64,000 bases of DNA from Pholis gunnellus (GCA_910591455.2 OU342818.1:19493321-19557320), one strand, 5' to 3'. Shown: positions 13,540 through 25,856, numbered from the stretch's first letter. The notes: a model not told the origin generated them from the sequence alone. A program made the numbers and translations.

Positions 13540-14460
13540 AAATCAAAAATAAATATATATAAGTGCCCCAATAAATGAACTAATATCCCATTAAATGTAC
13601 CAAAACAAATATTACAAATAAATATAGGCAATAATAATTGATCACATTTTATATATGGACATAAATGGATTGTTCTCTTTTTAATTTGCTCTTCTTTATT
13701 TTCCTTTGTATTTATTCCCTGATTTATTTATTTATTTTCTTAAAAAATGTACCTTTTATGTAGTAATTATTTATACTTATATATTAGATTCTTTTGTTGA
13801 TTGTTTACTTCTTTCTTTTTTTTTAAATGTATGTATTTATTTTTGTATTCATTTACTTCTGTATTATTTTTCCATTGCATATTTTATTTAATTTTTATTT
13901 ATTGATGTATTATTTTCTTTATACATTACTTTGTAATGCATTTCCTCATCATTATACAAATGAGGGGGCTGTCATAAGTGTGTCATCTGAGACATGCAGG
14001 CCGATCTATGAATAGGCAACAAGTGTAAATTATTTAAAATTGCAGCTTTTGTTATATCTAGCATATTGTCATAAGGCCTCTTGGTGGCTTGTTATTGTAA
14101 TAATAACTAAATCAATTCATTAATAGAATAAACAAGACTATTTTTGGTTCCCAGATTCAGATACAGCATTTATTATTCTATTATCGATGCTGCTGTTATT
14201 ATTAGTAGTAATATATATTTTTTTATTATTTCTGCTATTATTACTGCTATTATTACTACTTCAATTATATGTATCATTTCTGTCCATCCATATTCATTTA
14301 TGTTGTTTAATCGGTACACATGACATCTATTGCACTTGTGTCCATCCTGAGAGAGGGATCCCTCCTCTGTTGCTCTCCCTCAGATTTCTTCCTTTCTTTC
14401 TGTTAAATGTTTTTTTGGGGACTTTTTCCTTTTCCGATGAATAGACAGTAGCCATTATAC
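13540..14460. repeat. AT-rich low-complexity stretch
   Basis: Dominated by TATTTATT and TTATTATT-like runs (13700-13920 and 14190-14270). The open frames there encode only Phe/Leu/Tyr-rich low-complexity sequence. Around 14330-14415 lies GAGAGGGATCCCTCCTCTGT followed by a TTTCTTCC block, a motif common in teleost interspersed repeats. A related fragment lies inverted near 44390-44435. Confidence 0.6.
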
Positions 14461-14940
14461 AAACAATGTCACAAATATTGAACATGTCAGCTATTTAATT
14501 TTCATCTTCATTAATTCATTTGACACATAGTATGATACAATATACAATATAATACTATAACAATGCAGTACGATAGTAAAATATCACAACACTACATACA
14601 ATGTAGTGAGCCAAGTGTTTGAGACCAATGAGCAGTCATATGTAAACATACAATGATTGGTTACTAGAGCAAGTTTCCTGTCTTACTCAATGTGCCTATG
14701 AAGTTGTGGCTATTCAGAAGTTAATGTTTTGGTATAGCTTGTTTGCAATCATGTGACTATTATGATGTGCAAAATTCCGATGGAGGTCAGGAAGTGAAGA
14801 ACCAATATACTGCACAAATTGAAAATGGAGCAAAGTAAAAACATAAAAGGGTTGGTTGAACCTGAATGCAGCATCACCAGAAAATAGAAACACATATTGG
14901 ATGTGATCCCAACAAAATATAGAAGAGCGATTTTTGCCAC

Positions 14941-15131
14941 AACTTCACCGATTTGCCCGATGTGGAGGCGATCGACATTACAAATTAACTCGTCCTCCAG
15001 ATCTCCTACTACACGGCTTGCCAGATGAAGGCGTACAAGAGTCTAGAATCTTACAACTATTTCTTGAGTGGTTGCGTCCACAACCTCGGAAGCAAAGTAG
15101 TATTGAATGACTGGCGTCTTGTTTTTACCCG
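14941..15131 (+). pseudogene. Relic of a mobile-element-associated protein with a KAYKSLESYNY motif
   Basis: An open frame from the AACTTC codon at 14941 reads NFTDLPDVEAIDITN, a stop, then LVLQISYYTACQ, MKAYKSLESYNYFLSG and CVHNLGSKVV. The KAYKSLxxYN(Y/F)F(V/L)SG(W/C)V pattern is typical of the N-terminal region of repeated teleost genes that also carry SWIM zinc-finger or YqaJ-type nuclease domains. That family statement is from memory. One in-frame TAA replaces an expected Tyr codon. The frame runs to a CCGG/GTAGCT that could be a former donor site. Only the N-terminal block is present, so it is a fragment. Confidence 0.65.
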
Positions 15132-15240
15132 GGTAGCTAGCAAAGCTAAAAACAAATCTCTCGGTAGCTAGCTAACTAGCTTTTACCCGCTAGCATCGCT
15201 AAAAACAAATCTCCTGGTAGATAGCTAGTATTAAATAGCT
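15121..15240. repeat. Two-copy short tandem repeat with TAGCTAGC
   Basis: A roughly 60-bp segment containing GCTAAAAACAAATCTC appears twice in succession, beginning TTTTTACCCGG near 15124 and TTTTACCCGC near 15181. The AGCTAGC content makes it locally self-complementary. Confidence 0.75.
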
Positions 15241-15258
15241 TTCTCCCGCATAAAAATG

Positions 15259-15842
15259 TCAAAAACACAGACAGAAAACACTGACCATGGTGGTGATATC
15301 GCCGGAAACATAGCCAGACACATCTGTGACAATATTGCAGATTAGTTTGAGGCTGTTATTGAAACGTTCTACAAGGCCATCTATTTGTGGGTGGTACACT
15401 GAGGTTCTTATCTGGCTCACCTTCAACAACTTGCACATCTCCTTCATTACCCGAGACATGAAGCAGCTTCCCTGGTTCGTAAGAACTTCTTTTATAATGC
15501 CAACTCGACTAAAGAGGAGGAATAATTCTCTGACAACTGACTTAGCACTTGCAGTGCCTAACGGGACTGCCTCTGGGTAGCGGGTGGCATAATCCATGAT
15601 GACTATATGTAACGGTGCCCCCTACTGGACTTTGGCAGGGGTCCTACTATATCCATGGCTACTCTCTGGAAGGGGATGTCAATTAAGGGTAAAGGGATCA
15701 ATGGATTCTGATAGTGTACCTTTGGAGCGGTCTTCTGCCACTCCAGGCAGCTTTTGCAGTAATCCTGGACCGCTCTTTTCACCCCTGACCAGGAGAAGCG
15801 ACCCAGGATTCTGTATTTTCTAGCACCCCCGCCTTGACCTCA
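15259..15842 (-). pseudogene. Ty3/gypsy integrase relic
   Basis: The minus strand from about 15842 reads GRFSWSGVKRAVQDYCKSC, the end of the HHCC zinc-binding domain with its CxxC. It then reads LPLIDIPFQRVAMDIVGPLP, and after a frameshift near 15600, MDYATRYPEAVPLGTASAKS and the rve core. The catalytic triad is partly lost. The first Asp (MDYATRY) and the Glu (GLVERFN) are present, but the second Asp position reads LTNQGS where LTDQG is usual. The frame ends soon after the core. Together with the gag relic upstream on the same strand it marks one element. Confidence 0.92.
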
Positions 15843-16009
15843 AAAGTGCCCCTTGTAGTCTGAACCTTAATGTGGGTGGTGGGATAACTCTGCGAATCCC
15901 CAGAGACTGGGATAGGGGGGCCCACTGGGACCAGTTGTTAGTCCTGGCAGTAGGAGGGTGACAGCACTACCAGAAGCACTACCAGTAGGGCATTCTGCAT
16001 CCTGGGCCC

Positions 16010-16969
16010 CTATTCTTGTGCCTTCATGGCCCCAGCAAGTGGTGAGGTAGCTGTTGGCCTTCTGTTGTGAATCCGTTGTGAATCCGTTGGCCCTGCCGTA
16101 GGCATCAGGACATCATTCACCGGACAATTCCAAGCACAGGTGAACCACTTCTGACGATCCTGATTCACAAGAGTTCGACGCTGGAGGGGTGACCTGGGCT
16201 GCCCCACCTGGGGGATCTGGCAGTAGGATGGTGCCTCCAGGTCATACTTTCTCAGCCTTGGTTGGGTCGCAAGTTCTCTAGCCGACTACTCTGCATCAGC
16301 TCCACTGTGACCTGGTGATTTTCCAATAGCGCTACCAGGTCATCCACTGTCTCTGTGCTATTTTGGGAGGCGTGTCGTTTGGCATCCACTGGTAGCGCTC
16401 TAACGCAACGGTCCATTACTATTACAATTCTGTCAAGGGCTGGGGGTCTATCCCCAGTGGTTAACCAACTGTGTATCAGATGCATCAGGGCTGTAATCTG
16501 TGGTCGAACTGGGGCGGTAGAGTCATAGGTCCAGGTGTGGAATCGTTGAGCCCTTGTCTGGAGGTTGTGACCATAATGGGCTAAAATTACTGATTTAAAT
16601 GCATCATAATTATTTACTTCTGGGAGGTGACAGGCTTTTTAAGCTTCCCCTGTAAAAAAATAAAAAGGGGGCTAGTATCCCTGCCCACTCTGCTTTAGGT
16701 CACCGCTCCCTCTCTGCTGTACTCACAAATACCTCTAGGTAAGCCTCAATGTCATCTTCAACAGTCTGTTTGGTCAGCACTTTACTGGGTTTGGTAGGCC
16801 TCTTTGGTTCTATTAGATGTTGGCCCAGTAGTCATTGCATCTTGTAAGGCTCTAAGGCTCTGGGCCTGCTGGGTTTGGATGAGCCAAAGTAGTCCTGTGC
16901 TGGTTTGGTAATTTTCTGAACATTAAAATAGAAGGATCTATTTACTTCCTTAGTGTTGTTCAAACCCAT
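16010..16969 (-). pseudogene. Ty3/gypsy gag relic with SCAN-like domain
   Basis: A minus-strand ATG at 16969 has a fair start context and is followed by broken gag frames. Blocks in order: EDDIEAYLEVFVSTAEREG near 16760-16700; RAQRFHTW near 16550; then an intact stretch LMHLIHSWL, RPPALDRIVI, MDRCVRALPVDAKR and VDDLVALLENHQVTVELM (about 16495-16270). This last block is the SCAN-like capsid segment known from teleost gypsy elements. A CAWNCP piece near 16135 may be the remnant of the zinc knuckle. Protease, RT and RNase H expected between gag and integrase are missing: only about 170 bp separate the two relics, so the element is internally deleted. Confidence 0.85.
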
Positions 16970-17052
16970 GGAAGCAGTAAGAAGCAGTGCAGCACTGCGG
17001 TTTCGCCTCACGACTCGGGACTTTTATGTGCTCAAGCAGCGTCTTCTCATAG

Positions 17053-17946
17053 CTCGAGAAGACTTTGAATGAGAAGCCACACGTCTGCCTGCCTCATCCT
17101 TTTTTCCTGTTTTCTCAGGTTTAACATGTAAAGTGCACAAAACATCATATAAATAACTTGGGGACTATTGTTTATTCAGTAAATTTGGAGAACATTTATG
17201 TGTTAATGCAGTAGTTAAATTGTTACTTCAGTTTTGTATCAAGGCCGATTGTTGAGTGCTAGCTTAGCTAACATGGTAGCATAGCACTGCCTTCCCTGGT
17301 GTTTTCTGGCTCCTGCACATCGTAATATTTGTTTGAGAAGCCAATCAAATATGTATGTTTTCATGGGTTGTTTCATGCTAAATATGTTGGTTAAATGTTA
17401 CTGAAAGATGTAGGTGTTAGCATGTTAGCCTGTGCTAGCCCTCTGCGCTAAGTTAGGGATCGTTTGCCATATTGTTAGAGCAGTGCCACTGTGTGAGATA
17501 GTCTTGTCTTAGCCCACAGTACATGAGATTCCATTTGAGTACAGAACAGCTAAAAGGGTTTAGATAGCAAGTTATGACACCAGATATGTTGATTTGAGCA
17601 TAGTAGTGGAATAGAAATGAGTGAATGAAATAGAAGTGTGAATTTCTTAATTTATTTTTTTGTTTACTCTTGATGTAATTTTGTTGAAGACAAATTTCAT
17701 GAGATATAAATCTGATAAAGGTAATTCTGTTTTGATGCATTTCACCATATGAAACAGGCCTACTTTATGCTTTTTGACATGCATGGACACAATAAAGACA
17801 TTTTGAGAATACAGTGAAAATGAAGAGAAAAAAGATTGACAATGATTGTTTGCATTTGGAAAATGTTAAATAAATATAGCTCGAGAAGACTTAGAATGAG
17901 TAGCCACACGTTTGCCCGCCTCATCGTTTCTCCTGTTTTCTCAGGC
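17053..17946. repeat. Pair of ~67-bp direct repeats 826 bp apart
   Basis: 17053-17118 and 17879-17946 share GCTCGAGAAGACTT, GAATGAG, AGCCACACGT, TGCC.GCCTCATC and CCTGTTTTCTCAGG with few differences. The sequence between them is AT-rich and unassigned. They may bracket an LTR-sized insertion or reflect a local duplication. Confidence 0.75.
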
Positions 17947-17960
17947 ACACACATTTGTCC

Positions 17961-18236
17961 GTGTGATGGTCAGAACTCAAAAGACTCAAATGCAGGGATC
18001 ACACAAAAACAGAGTATAGGTCCAAAAGAAACAAAGTTTACTAGAAGCTTGAGACAAAACAAAACAGGCCGTCAGCAGAGCAATCTGCACAAACAAAAGG
18101 CAAATCCAAAAAAACAAAAGGGCTCACTAAGCACAGGAAAACACAGAGGCACTGGGAGGTCTGATGGGATAATAGAACACAGGTGACAAATAAAACGGGC
18201 AGGAACAATGGCAGGAAGTAAAACAAACTGGCAAGC
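17961..18236 (-). mobile_element. LTR-like repeat, copy 1 (truncated)
   Basis: Begins GTGTGATGGTCAGAACTC on the plus strand and shares with the 21246-21675 copy the blocks AAATGCAGGGATCACA, AAAGTTTACT, AGGCAAA, AACACAGGTG-like and AATGGCAGGAAGTAAA. The distal end is replaced by unrelated sequence. Orientation is inferred from the TATA-like and polyadenylation-like positions in the complete copy. Confidence 0.7.
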
Positions 18237-18239
18237 ATG

Positions 18240-19230
18240 AGGGCAAGTAAATACAGAACAACCTCTATGGTTAGTACTATACTGATTAAGTATTGCTATC
18301 GTCTTTTTTATTCCATGAATTCTTCTTCCTTGTCAAAACCTGGTGTCATGATATTGACATAGGGCAAACATCAATATTTAAACACCTGTAAAATGCAAGC
18401 CAAAAAAATATCAATGGAAAAACAATACAGCTAAAGCTCATATAGTGTTTTGCTGATTCTGTGTAAGAGTAATATTGAGTCAACTTGACAGTAGGCACTT
18501 TACTTTGAACTCTCCTCTTTCTCCACATTATCTTCACCTGTCTACCCACCTCTCCAACCTTCCTCCTTCACAGGACACTTCCGTTCAATAGCAGTTCTGT
18601 TGTCATCCAGGATAAAGTTACTTTGATATCTCATTCTGTCAGGAAAGGCAATTAAAAGGTTATGGTTGACAGAGAGAAGAAGACAATGAAAGGAGCAGAG
18701 AGAAGCACCAGGAGTGACAGGCCAAGCTGAATGTGGCAACGGTAAGGAGCTTGGCTGACGAGTAAATAGAAGCAGCTGTTGTGTGGCTCAATTTCAAAGC
18801 TATAAGATAATAGTATCATATGCAACTAGACACAGCTAACAGAGCTGTCAGTGCATCTCCTGATCTGTCTGTATCTTGTTTGCTGCCGGTCACTTCCAGG
18901 TCTGTTCTGTGACTTTGTGTCTGAGAAAAGAGAGAGTGAAATACTAATCATTACATTTGATAAACACCTACGACCAACAGTGCTTATTAACTGCAGCTTG
19001 TAAAAGACAACAGCGAGGTTCATATGTGCATGCATTTGTATTTAAAAATGGCCGTGCTAAGAGTGTCCACAATGAATATGCTGCTATCATTTCTGTCCCT
19101 AAACTGTTAGCATGAGGAAGTATTTTATTATGGTAGGCAATATCAATTTCTATTGCTCTATAAAACTACACTTCAATGTAAACTTAGTACTTTTGTCCCT
19201 ATCAGGATCCTGGAGGAATGATGATATTCT
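18240..19230. other. Intergenic stretch, nothing recognised
   Basis: Unique-looking AT-rich sequence without a supported feature. Confidence 0.4.
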
Positions 19231-19231
19231 T

Positions 19232-19356
19232 TTGGTAAATGGACTTGTACTTGTATAGCCTTGTCTTGCCAAGACGCCGGTCTTCTGATTGACAGACGAC
19301 CCGCTCTATCTTCTGAGCCACAGTCGCCCCACTTTTTCCAATTTGATGAGTCAGCA
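19232..19356 (-). repeat. Truncated tRNA-derived SINE
   Basis: Contains the inverted head (CGACCCGCTCTATCTTCTGA, GCCACAGTCGCCCCA) and a short tail (GTAAATGGACTTGTACTTGT, ATAG) of the SINE family seen complete at 49495-49797. Most of the internal body is deleted. Confidence 0.75.
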
Positions 19357-19639
19357 TTCGGGCTGTCGGCATGTTTTGATCTGATCCTCTGCCCCCCCCC
19401 CCCCATCAAGATTCACACAAACTGCCAATTCCCCTCTTGCCCACACTGCAGGTGTCGTTGAAGCATCTTAATCATAGCTTCATTATAATTTTTAACAAAG
19501 AAGAGATTACAAATATTTAATAAATAGAGATTTGGTAATAGCTTATTACAACCACTTACTCTTTTTTTAATATATTTTTGCCTCTCAAAAATAGAAGAGG
19601 GGCCACCTCCTCTGCCTCTATGGACCTCTGGACTCCTCT

Positions 19640-20345
19640 GATCCAATATCACAAATAACTAATTTTCCTCAGAGGGCTTTACAATCTGTGCAATATACGA
19701 CATCCTCGAAGGACTTCCCAACAAAACCCTGCACCCCGGACAGGAAATGAAAGCTGGTTCCATAGACGAGGACCTAGACAGCTGGAGACTCTGGCTCCCA
19801 TCCTACTTTTTGAGACTTGAGGAACCACGAGTAACCCCGCATTCTGGGAGCGCAGCTATAGTGGGGTAATATGGTACTATAAGCTCCTCAAGATATGACC
19901 TCGCTATTAAGGGCTTTGTAGGTGAGGAGACAGATTTTAGATTCTATTCTAGATTTTACAGGGAGCCGGTGCAGAGAAGCTAATACAGGAGTATTATGAT
20001 CTCCTTTCTTAGTTGTTGTTAGTACACGAGCTGCAGCATTTTCGGTCATTCCAGAGACTCATTGGAGCAGCCTGATAATAAGGAATTGCAGTAATCTAGT
20101 CTAGAGGTAACAAATGCATGAAACCATTTTTTCTTTGAGACAGACCATTTTTGAAATGTTACGTAGGTGAAAAAAGGCAGTCCTTGAAGTCCTTTATTTG
20201 ATATGGGAGTTAAAGGACATAAGCTGATCAAATTAATATAAAGTTAATATAATTTTTCCAAGCACAGAACCTTGTGGAACTCCATGACAAACTTTAGTGT
20301 GCATAAAGGATTCATCATTTACATACAGAAACTAAGATGGACTAT
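19640..20345 (-). pseudogene. L2-like LINE 3' relic
   Basis: The minus strand reads HAFVTSRLDYCNSLLSGCSN near 20130-20060. It continues in shifted frames with an ELIVPYYPT block near 19885-19850 and RGSSSLKK near 19820. This is the order of the C-terminal RT end of L2-type LINEs (SSRLDYCNSLL, then an ELIVPY-like block). Multiple stops and a deletion are present. The 3' end near 19650 carries CCTCAGAGGGCTTTACAATC, also found at 54245-54268. Confidence 0.8.
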
Positions 20346-20349
20346 GGTC

Positions 20350-21240
20350 TAACAAGACAAGTACGAAGACCAGTCCTTTCTCTGATGCAATCATCAAAAA
20401 AATCTAACCTATTGTCTTTTGTTTACTGAGACACATTGCCCAAAATTTGATTTAGTGAAAAGTCAAACCCAACCCCTCATGTCAGGCTTGTATTCCATTC
20501 CTCATTGCCAGTAACTGTGGTTTCTACTACTCAGCTTTGAAGGAAGCAAGAGCTAATTTATATTCTGTTGAGTGGGACGTTGATATACATTTGTTGAGCA
20601 AACTACTTCTGGCCGACATACTAAGTTGGTTAGGCTCTCTTTGGCTATGCCTGCATTATTAACGTTGTCTTTCATAAACGTTTTGTTAAATCAAAAAAAC
20701 GTGTTTAATCTGTGATATGTGAAAGAGAAAGGTATGTGGGGTCTGGTATTTCAATCAGGAGTAAATAAAGAAAAGGCAATTGTTTATTATAAACAGACGA
20801 TATAAGATGATGAAGTCTTCACAGTCTTTGGTGCTTGGACTCTACAGGGAGATTTGTAATGAAGGGCCGTCTGCCCTGAGCAGCAGCAAGATCAATCCCC
20901 TCATGGAGTCCAGACACTGGTGGTGGTGGTGATGAGGCTGATAGAATGATGAGATGATGAAGATGATGAATCTGATGAAGATTGGGCGGAGATGGGGAGG
21001 TGGAAGGGTGCGTAACAGCAGCATGAACGTACTGAAGGTAGAGAAGCAATCATATTTAAGAGAGACAGCAGCAGCATGATAGGCTAACGATGTCATTGTT
21101 TCGTTGTGCTATTGGATAGAAGAGACCAGCTGTCCAGAGCAGCTGATATCATGATCAACAGCACCAAACAATGACAGCAAGGAAATAATGAGTGAGCATG
21201 CAAGAGGAGTGATTGGCAGATGTATAAGAAATGAACAAAA
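20350..21240. other. Intergenic stretch with a GAT/CAT-rich tract
   Basis: Mostly unassigned. 20925-20985 is a purine-rich GATGATGA-type imperfect repeat. No gene was recognised. Confidence 0.4.
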
Positions 21241-21245
21241 GGCAG

Positions 21246-21675
21246 GTGTGATGATCAGGCAAGCGACTCAAATGCAAGGATCACAGGAGAATGGAGTGAA
21301 GTGCAAAAATCCAAAAAGTTTACTGAACTTTGGTTCACAAAAGGCAAAACAGGCAATAAGCAGAATTGTCACTCTAAAAGGCATATACTAAAGTCAAACA
21401 GGGAAACACGCTACAAACAAAAGATCCCAAAACAGGGTGAAGTAAATCACAGGGAATAATCAAAACACTACAGCGCCACTGAGACAATCTGGCAAATGGG
21501 TAGTAAACAGCTGGGGTATAAGTACTGGGGGGTTTGATGAGCTAATGGAACACATGTGAGGAACAAAAGAGGCGGGAAACTAAACAATGGCAGGAAGTAA
21601 AGCAACCAAAGAAGCATGGGAATACAAAAAAGAACAGGAAGTGAAATAAACCAGAGTTCATGCGAGTCATCACAC
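21246..21675 (-). mobile_element. LTR-like repeat, copy 2 (complete, likely solo LTR)
   Basis: A 430-bp element with 9-bp terminal inverted repeats (GTGTGATGA at 21246 and TCATCACAC ending at 21675), which includes TG...CA ends. On the minus strand a TATA-like ACTTATACC precedes a CAGTAAACTTTTTG polyadenylation-like block and a GCATTTGAGTC end, the layout of a teleost LTR. No clear target duplication was found. A non-autonomous DNA transposon with short TIRs remains possible. Confidence 0.7.
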
Positions 21676-22371
21676 TCGGCATGCAAGAGTATCGTCTTCT
21701 AGAGACTTGGAGACTGTGTGGTGTACAGACTTGATGGTTCCAGTATATGTCTTATGTTTGTTATGAACTTATGTGGTTTTCAGAGTTATAGTAATTAAAG
21801 ATAACTCATACAGACAACGATCATAACCAGTGATAACCTTCAAAGCCTACATAGCTTACACAGGCTCCGAGAGGAGAGACACATGGCAGCTATGAGGCAG
21901 CTTCCCTGGTTCATCAGCTTTGTGCAACACACACCTGCTGTGTTGCAGAGCTGACAACTGACATGTCATGCAGAAAGAAGGAGCAGTCTGAACACAGAAG
22001 AGTGTTTTTTTCTTTCTGTATGACATAAGCACTTAGAACAGCTGTCTTAGAACAGCAGCTTACCTCAGACTTACCCAGCTTTACTTAGACAACTACATCC
22101 ATGTGAAGGATGAAGGGAGCATTAAGACCGTAGTGTACAGGAAACCCGCTCACACAGACCAATACCTTCACTTGAACTCTAACCACCACTTGCATGGGAT
22201 TAAAGATGTACCGTTAAAGAGCGCATTTAGAAATTTTACTTTGTATCATACATGTTTCCTTCAATGAATTATACTGAACTTTGGGTCAATATCTTCAACT
22301 CAATAATTCAGATCACCAATTGATTAACAGTTTGGTCCCCTATCCTGAGTTACAAAATGAAGGTGCTTTCA

Positions 22372-22688
<317 letters not shown>

Positions 22689-22699
22689 ATATGACGTGG

Positions 22700-23160
22700 G
22701 ACTGTCCTGCCTACACAAACCTGTTACAATGACTTTTATTACTATTTAATGATTCTGGTGGAGTTGAATTGTATTGCTCAACAATGGATTCCACTAAACT
22801 AACTTCCTGTTCAACAATTCTAAAGATTTTTGCAGAACATTGTGGGGATGGAACTGTCTACTGTTAATACAGGGTTACAATACGTAACAAATGATGTTTG
22901 TCCTGGTTGATTTGGTGACACCCTATTTATTTGTGCTAACAGCAAACGCTGCTTTATACTACAGATCCCCAAATACTGTGTGTGCAAAACAAACGGTCGT
23001 CAATTTAATATAGAAGTCAGGCAACAATTGACCTTTTCCATCATTTTGTGAGCAACGGTGATCAGATTTTAAGCTGCACATGGTATGTAGGAAAACTAGT
23101 AACCTTGCTGAGAAGTTGGAGCTGTGCTAACAACCCACTATGGCTGCTCCAGACTGTACC
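22700..23160. other. Unassigned stretch
   Basis: No feature recognised between the minisatellite and the CA tract. Confidence 0.4.

Positions 23161-23163
<3 letters not shown>

Positions 23164-23225
<62 letters not shown>
23164..23225. repeat. (CA)31 microsatellite
   Basis: Uninterrupted CA dinucleotides. Confidence 0.97.
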
Positions 23226-23227
<2 letters not shown>

Positions 23228-23574
23228 TTTCATGTGACTACACAATGAAAGCCAGGTAAATGATTTAAATGTGCAGCTGCAGCAGTAGGAGATGTTTGGT
23301 TTGTATTAGCAGTAACTTAATACAGCATTATTTCCAGAAATATTGCTACCGACAACAAGTTCATAATACTGCTAGAAATATTGCAATACTGTCATCAGTA
23401 GGCCATAGACTCAATCACCAGTGTCTTACTTCATTTGGTGATAGTGACTTAACATTTATTTTTATCAAACATGTACCACATCACATGCATAGTTTCTTTC
23501 ATTGTCCAATAATGTCTTTCTGAATATGACACATACACACACACACACACGTCTTTCCACCTCATCCAGGGTGA

Positions 23575-23655
23575 CTAGTAGTTCTCTACCTATGTTGAAT
23601 ACACTTATTGTAAGTTGCTTTGGATAAAAGCGTCTGCTAAATGTAATGTAATGTG
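23575..23655 (+). repeat. Teleost interspersed-repeat tail
   Basis: TTGTAAGTTGCTTTGGATAA followed by AAGCGTCTGCTAAATGTAATGTAATG. This tail recurs throughout fish genomes at the end of short interspersed elements (recognition from memory). Confidence 0.75.
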
Positions 23656-24175
23656 ATCCATGCATTCTCATATCTTGTGTGATTAGCTCATTATTTTCTG
23701 TCACCATGAGTACGCAACAGCCTTCCAGTGAACAGTTTCTCCTGATAAGCCTGCTAATAACCTTGTTGTGGCACTTCCTGTCTGCCTCAATGGCCTTTAT
23801 CTCTCCTTAAACACTTCAGGTTTCTCATCTTTCACTGTATCATGTATTAAAGCTTTCACATGTAAAGTTGCCTGCTTCACAGATTGTATTCTGTTTAACA
23901 ACATCAATCGCGTTTGTATTCATGAAAGTCACACAAAACTATATCTAACAAAAGGTTCTTTACGTGTCAATACTTGTTTTCATTTAATATTTGATGTGCC
24001 TTATACATGACACTAGGCCACGCTGTGCCATGTAACCAATGCAGCACCACAGAGATTTCCTGTGTGAATTCAGTTATTGTGCATGTTGAGGAGCACAGGT
24101 ACAGAGAGAGAGAGACCAGAAGGCAATTCATGGGTTATGTTCTACATGTTATAATTTTCACTCTCTGTGTTTAGT

Positions 24176-24201
24176 CACCCCACCCCACCCCACCCCACCC
24201 C
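24176..24201. repeat. (CACCC)5 short tandem repeat
   Basis: Five perfect CACCC units, G-rich on the opposite strand. Confidence 0.95.
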
Positions 24202-24440
24202 TCTACTTTGGTCACCAGGTGTCACTGTTTTTCCTCTTTTATAAACATTTGTATGCTTTTGAGGAGATATGTTGTTATAATTTTGGTTAGATGTTTTCCT
24301 CTCAATTTGAATAGCTCTCTTCTAATAATGTACTACACATTAGTGTAAAAATAATGTGTCTGTGTGTATTTCAAGAAAAAAGAAGAAGTCAGTGTTGTTT
24401 GGGATATCTGAGGGAGCAAAGGTGCAGAAAGAGAGACTAT

Positions 24441-24483
24441 AGAAGATACAACCCATTAATGAATGGGTTGTATACTGTCTTCT
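24441..24483. repeat. Short hairpin (11-bp perfect stem, 4-nt loop, outer AGAAGA/TCTTCT)
   Basis: TACAACCCATT at 24447-24457 is the reverse complement of 24462-24472. Outside it AGAAGA (24441-24446) pairs with TCTTCT (24478-24483) across a small bulge. Confidence 0.85.
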
Positions 24484-25856
24484 ACAGGAGGAAATAAATA
24501 CTTTAGAGTTGTCTCCTTCCATGTCCTTTCCACATCTGTTACACATGCACAAAGTCAGGGTCACTGGAGCTTTTTAATTAGACACTTAAGTCACTGCTGC
24601 ACGCATTATGCACAGAGGTGAGCAGGATTGGGAGGAGGGTTTGGCATGGCTAGTGATGGCAGCCAGGGAGATTATTCTGAACATGGATCTCTAGCAGTGT
24701 TGAGGGACATTATGTAGTTATTTCGGCAGCCCTTTTGGTCCGTTTATTGCAATTGAATCACAGCAAAATCTGTTTATTTTGGGTTCAGCTGTCGTACACA
24801 GTGAATACACCTCCATGAAATCCACGGAGCTCCTCCGGACTATGTTATGAACCCAGACAAGACGGCGTTTAGTTTAATGTCTGGGACTTCCACAACAAGT
24901 ACTAAGCGAAAAATAGTGGGGTTTTTTTCTTCCATGGTTGATGGCGGACATAAATGGCTGAATTGATAACGGCTAAGATAAGCCACTCCCCCTCTCCGGC
25001 GCGTCTAGCGCGAATGAAGTGAATGACGTGAATAACCACAACGCACCTTTAGTCCATTGATAGACTGACAGCCTGTGCAAGTTGGTTCTTTGACTTGCAA
25101 ATGAGCCCACAGTGAAAATGGATGGATGGCGAATAGAGGATTCAGCCTAAAAACGGCCCCTCTGAAAAAGTTCAAATTGATTTGATTTATTATAGTATAA
25201 ATGTCTTCTTTTTCCAGTCCTATCTCCCATTTCAATTATCTAACCACATACATGCTGACGCATCTATAGTCCCAAACGGAGCTGTTACATAAACTCAGAG
25301 CTGTGAGTGGATGTTTTTGGAAGATGGAAACATCTTCTTTGCAAAGAATAGTTGTCCTTAGATAGACAGATATTTTATAGCAGGGGATGGTGCACTGAGG
25401 GACAGCGATAGCAATAAAGATAAGGTGAAAGAAAGAGACAGGGTGGATCCATTAGGGTTTTTACTGGCCTCAAACATATCCTATGGGCACAGGGGCAGGG
25501 AGTGGACGCCACCAAAGTGCTATTGATCACATCACTGTGTTATCTCCTCCACTTCAGAGTATAGGTCATGCCTTTCTGCCGGAAGTATTGCTGTGTGTTA
25601 TAATGGGTATCAGCCGTGAAGCACATATTGACAAAGCAGCTTGCCAGTGCCATGCCAGTGACCTGTAGTGTCAAGTTATTGAGCTGGTCCAACATGCAGA
25701 GTGATTACACAGCAATGTTAAGTCACTCCTTCACAAGTCTAATAATAACAGCGTCACACACACAACTGTAATGGTTTTTTTTCCTAATTAGCTCACTCAA
25801 GTCAAACACCGAACCCTGATGAGAATAAGCACTTCTTTATTTAGAAAGGTGACTGA

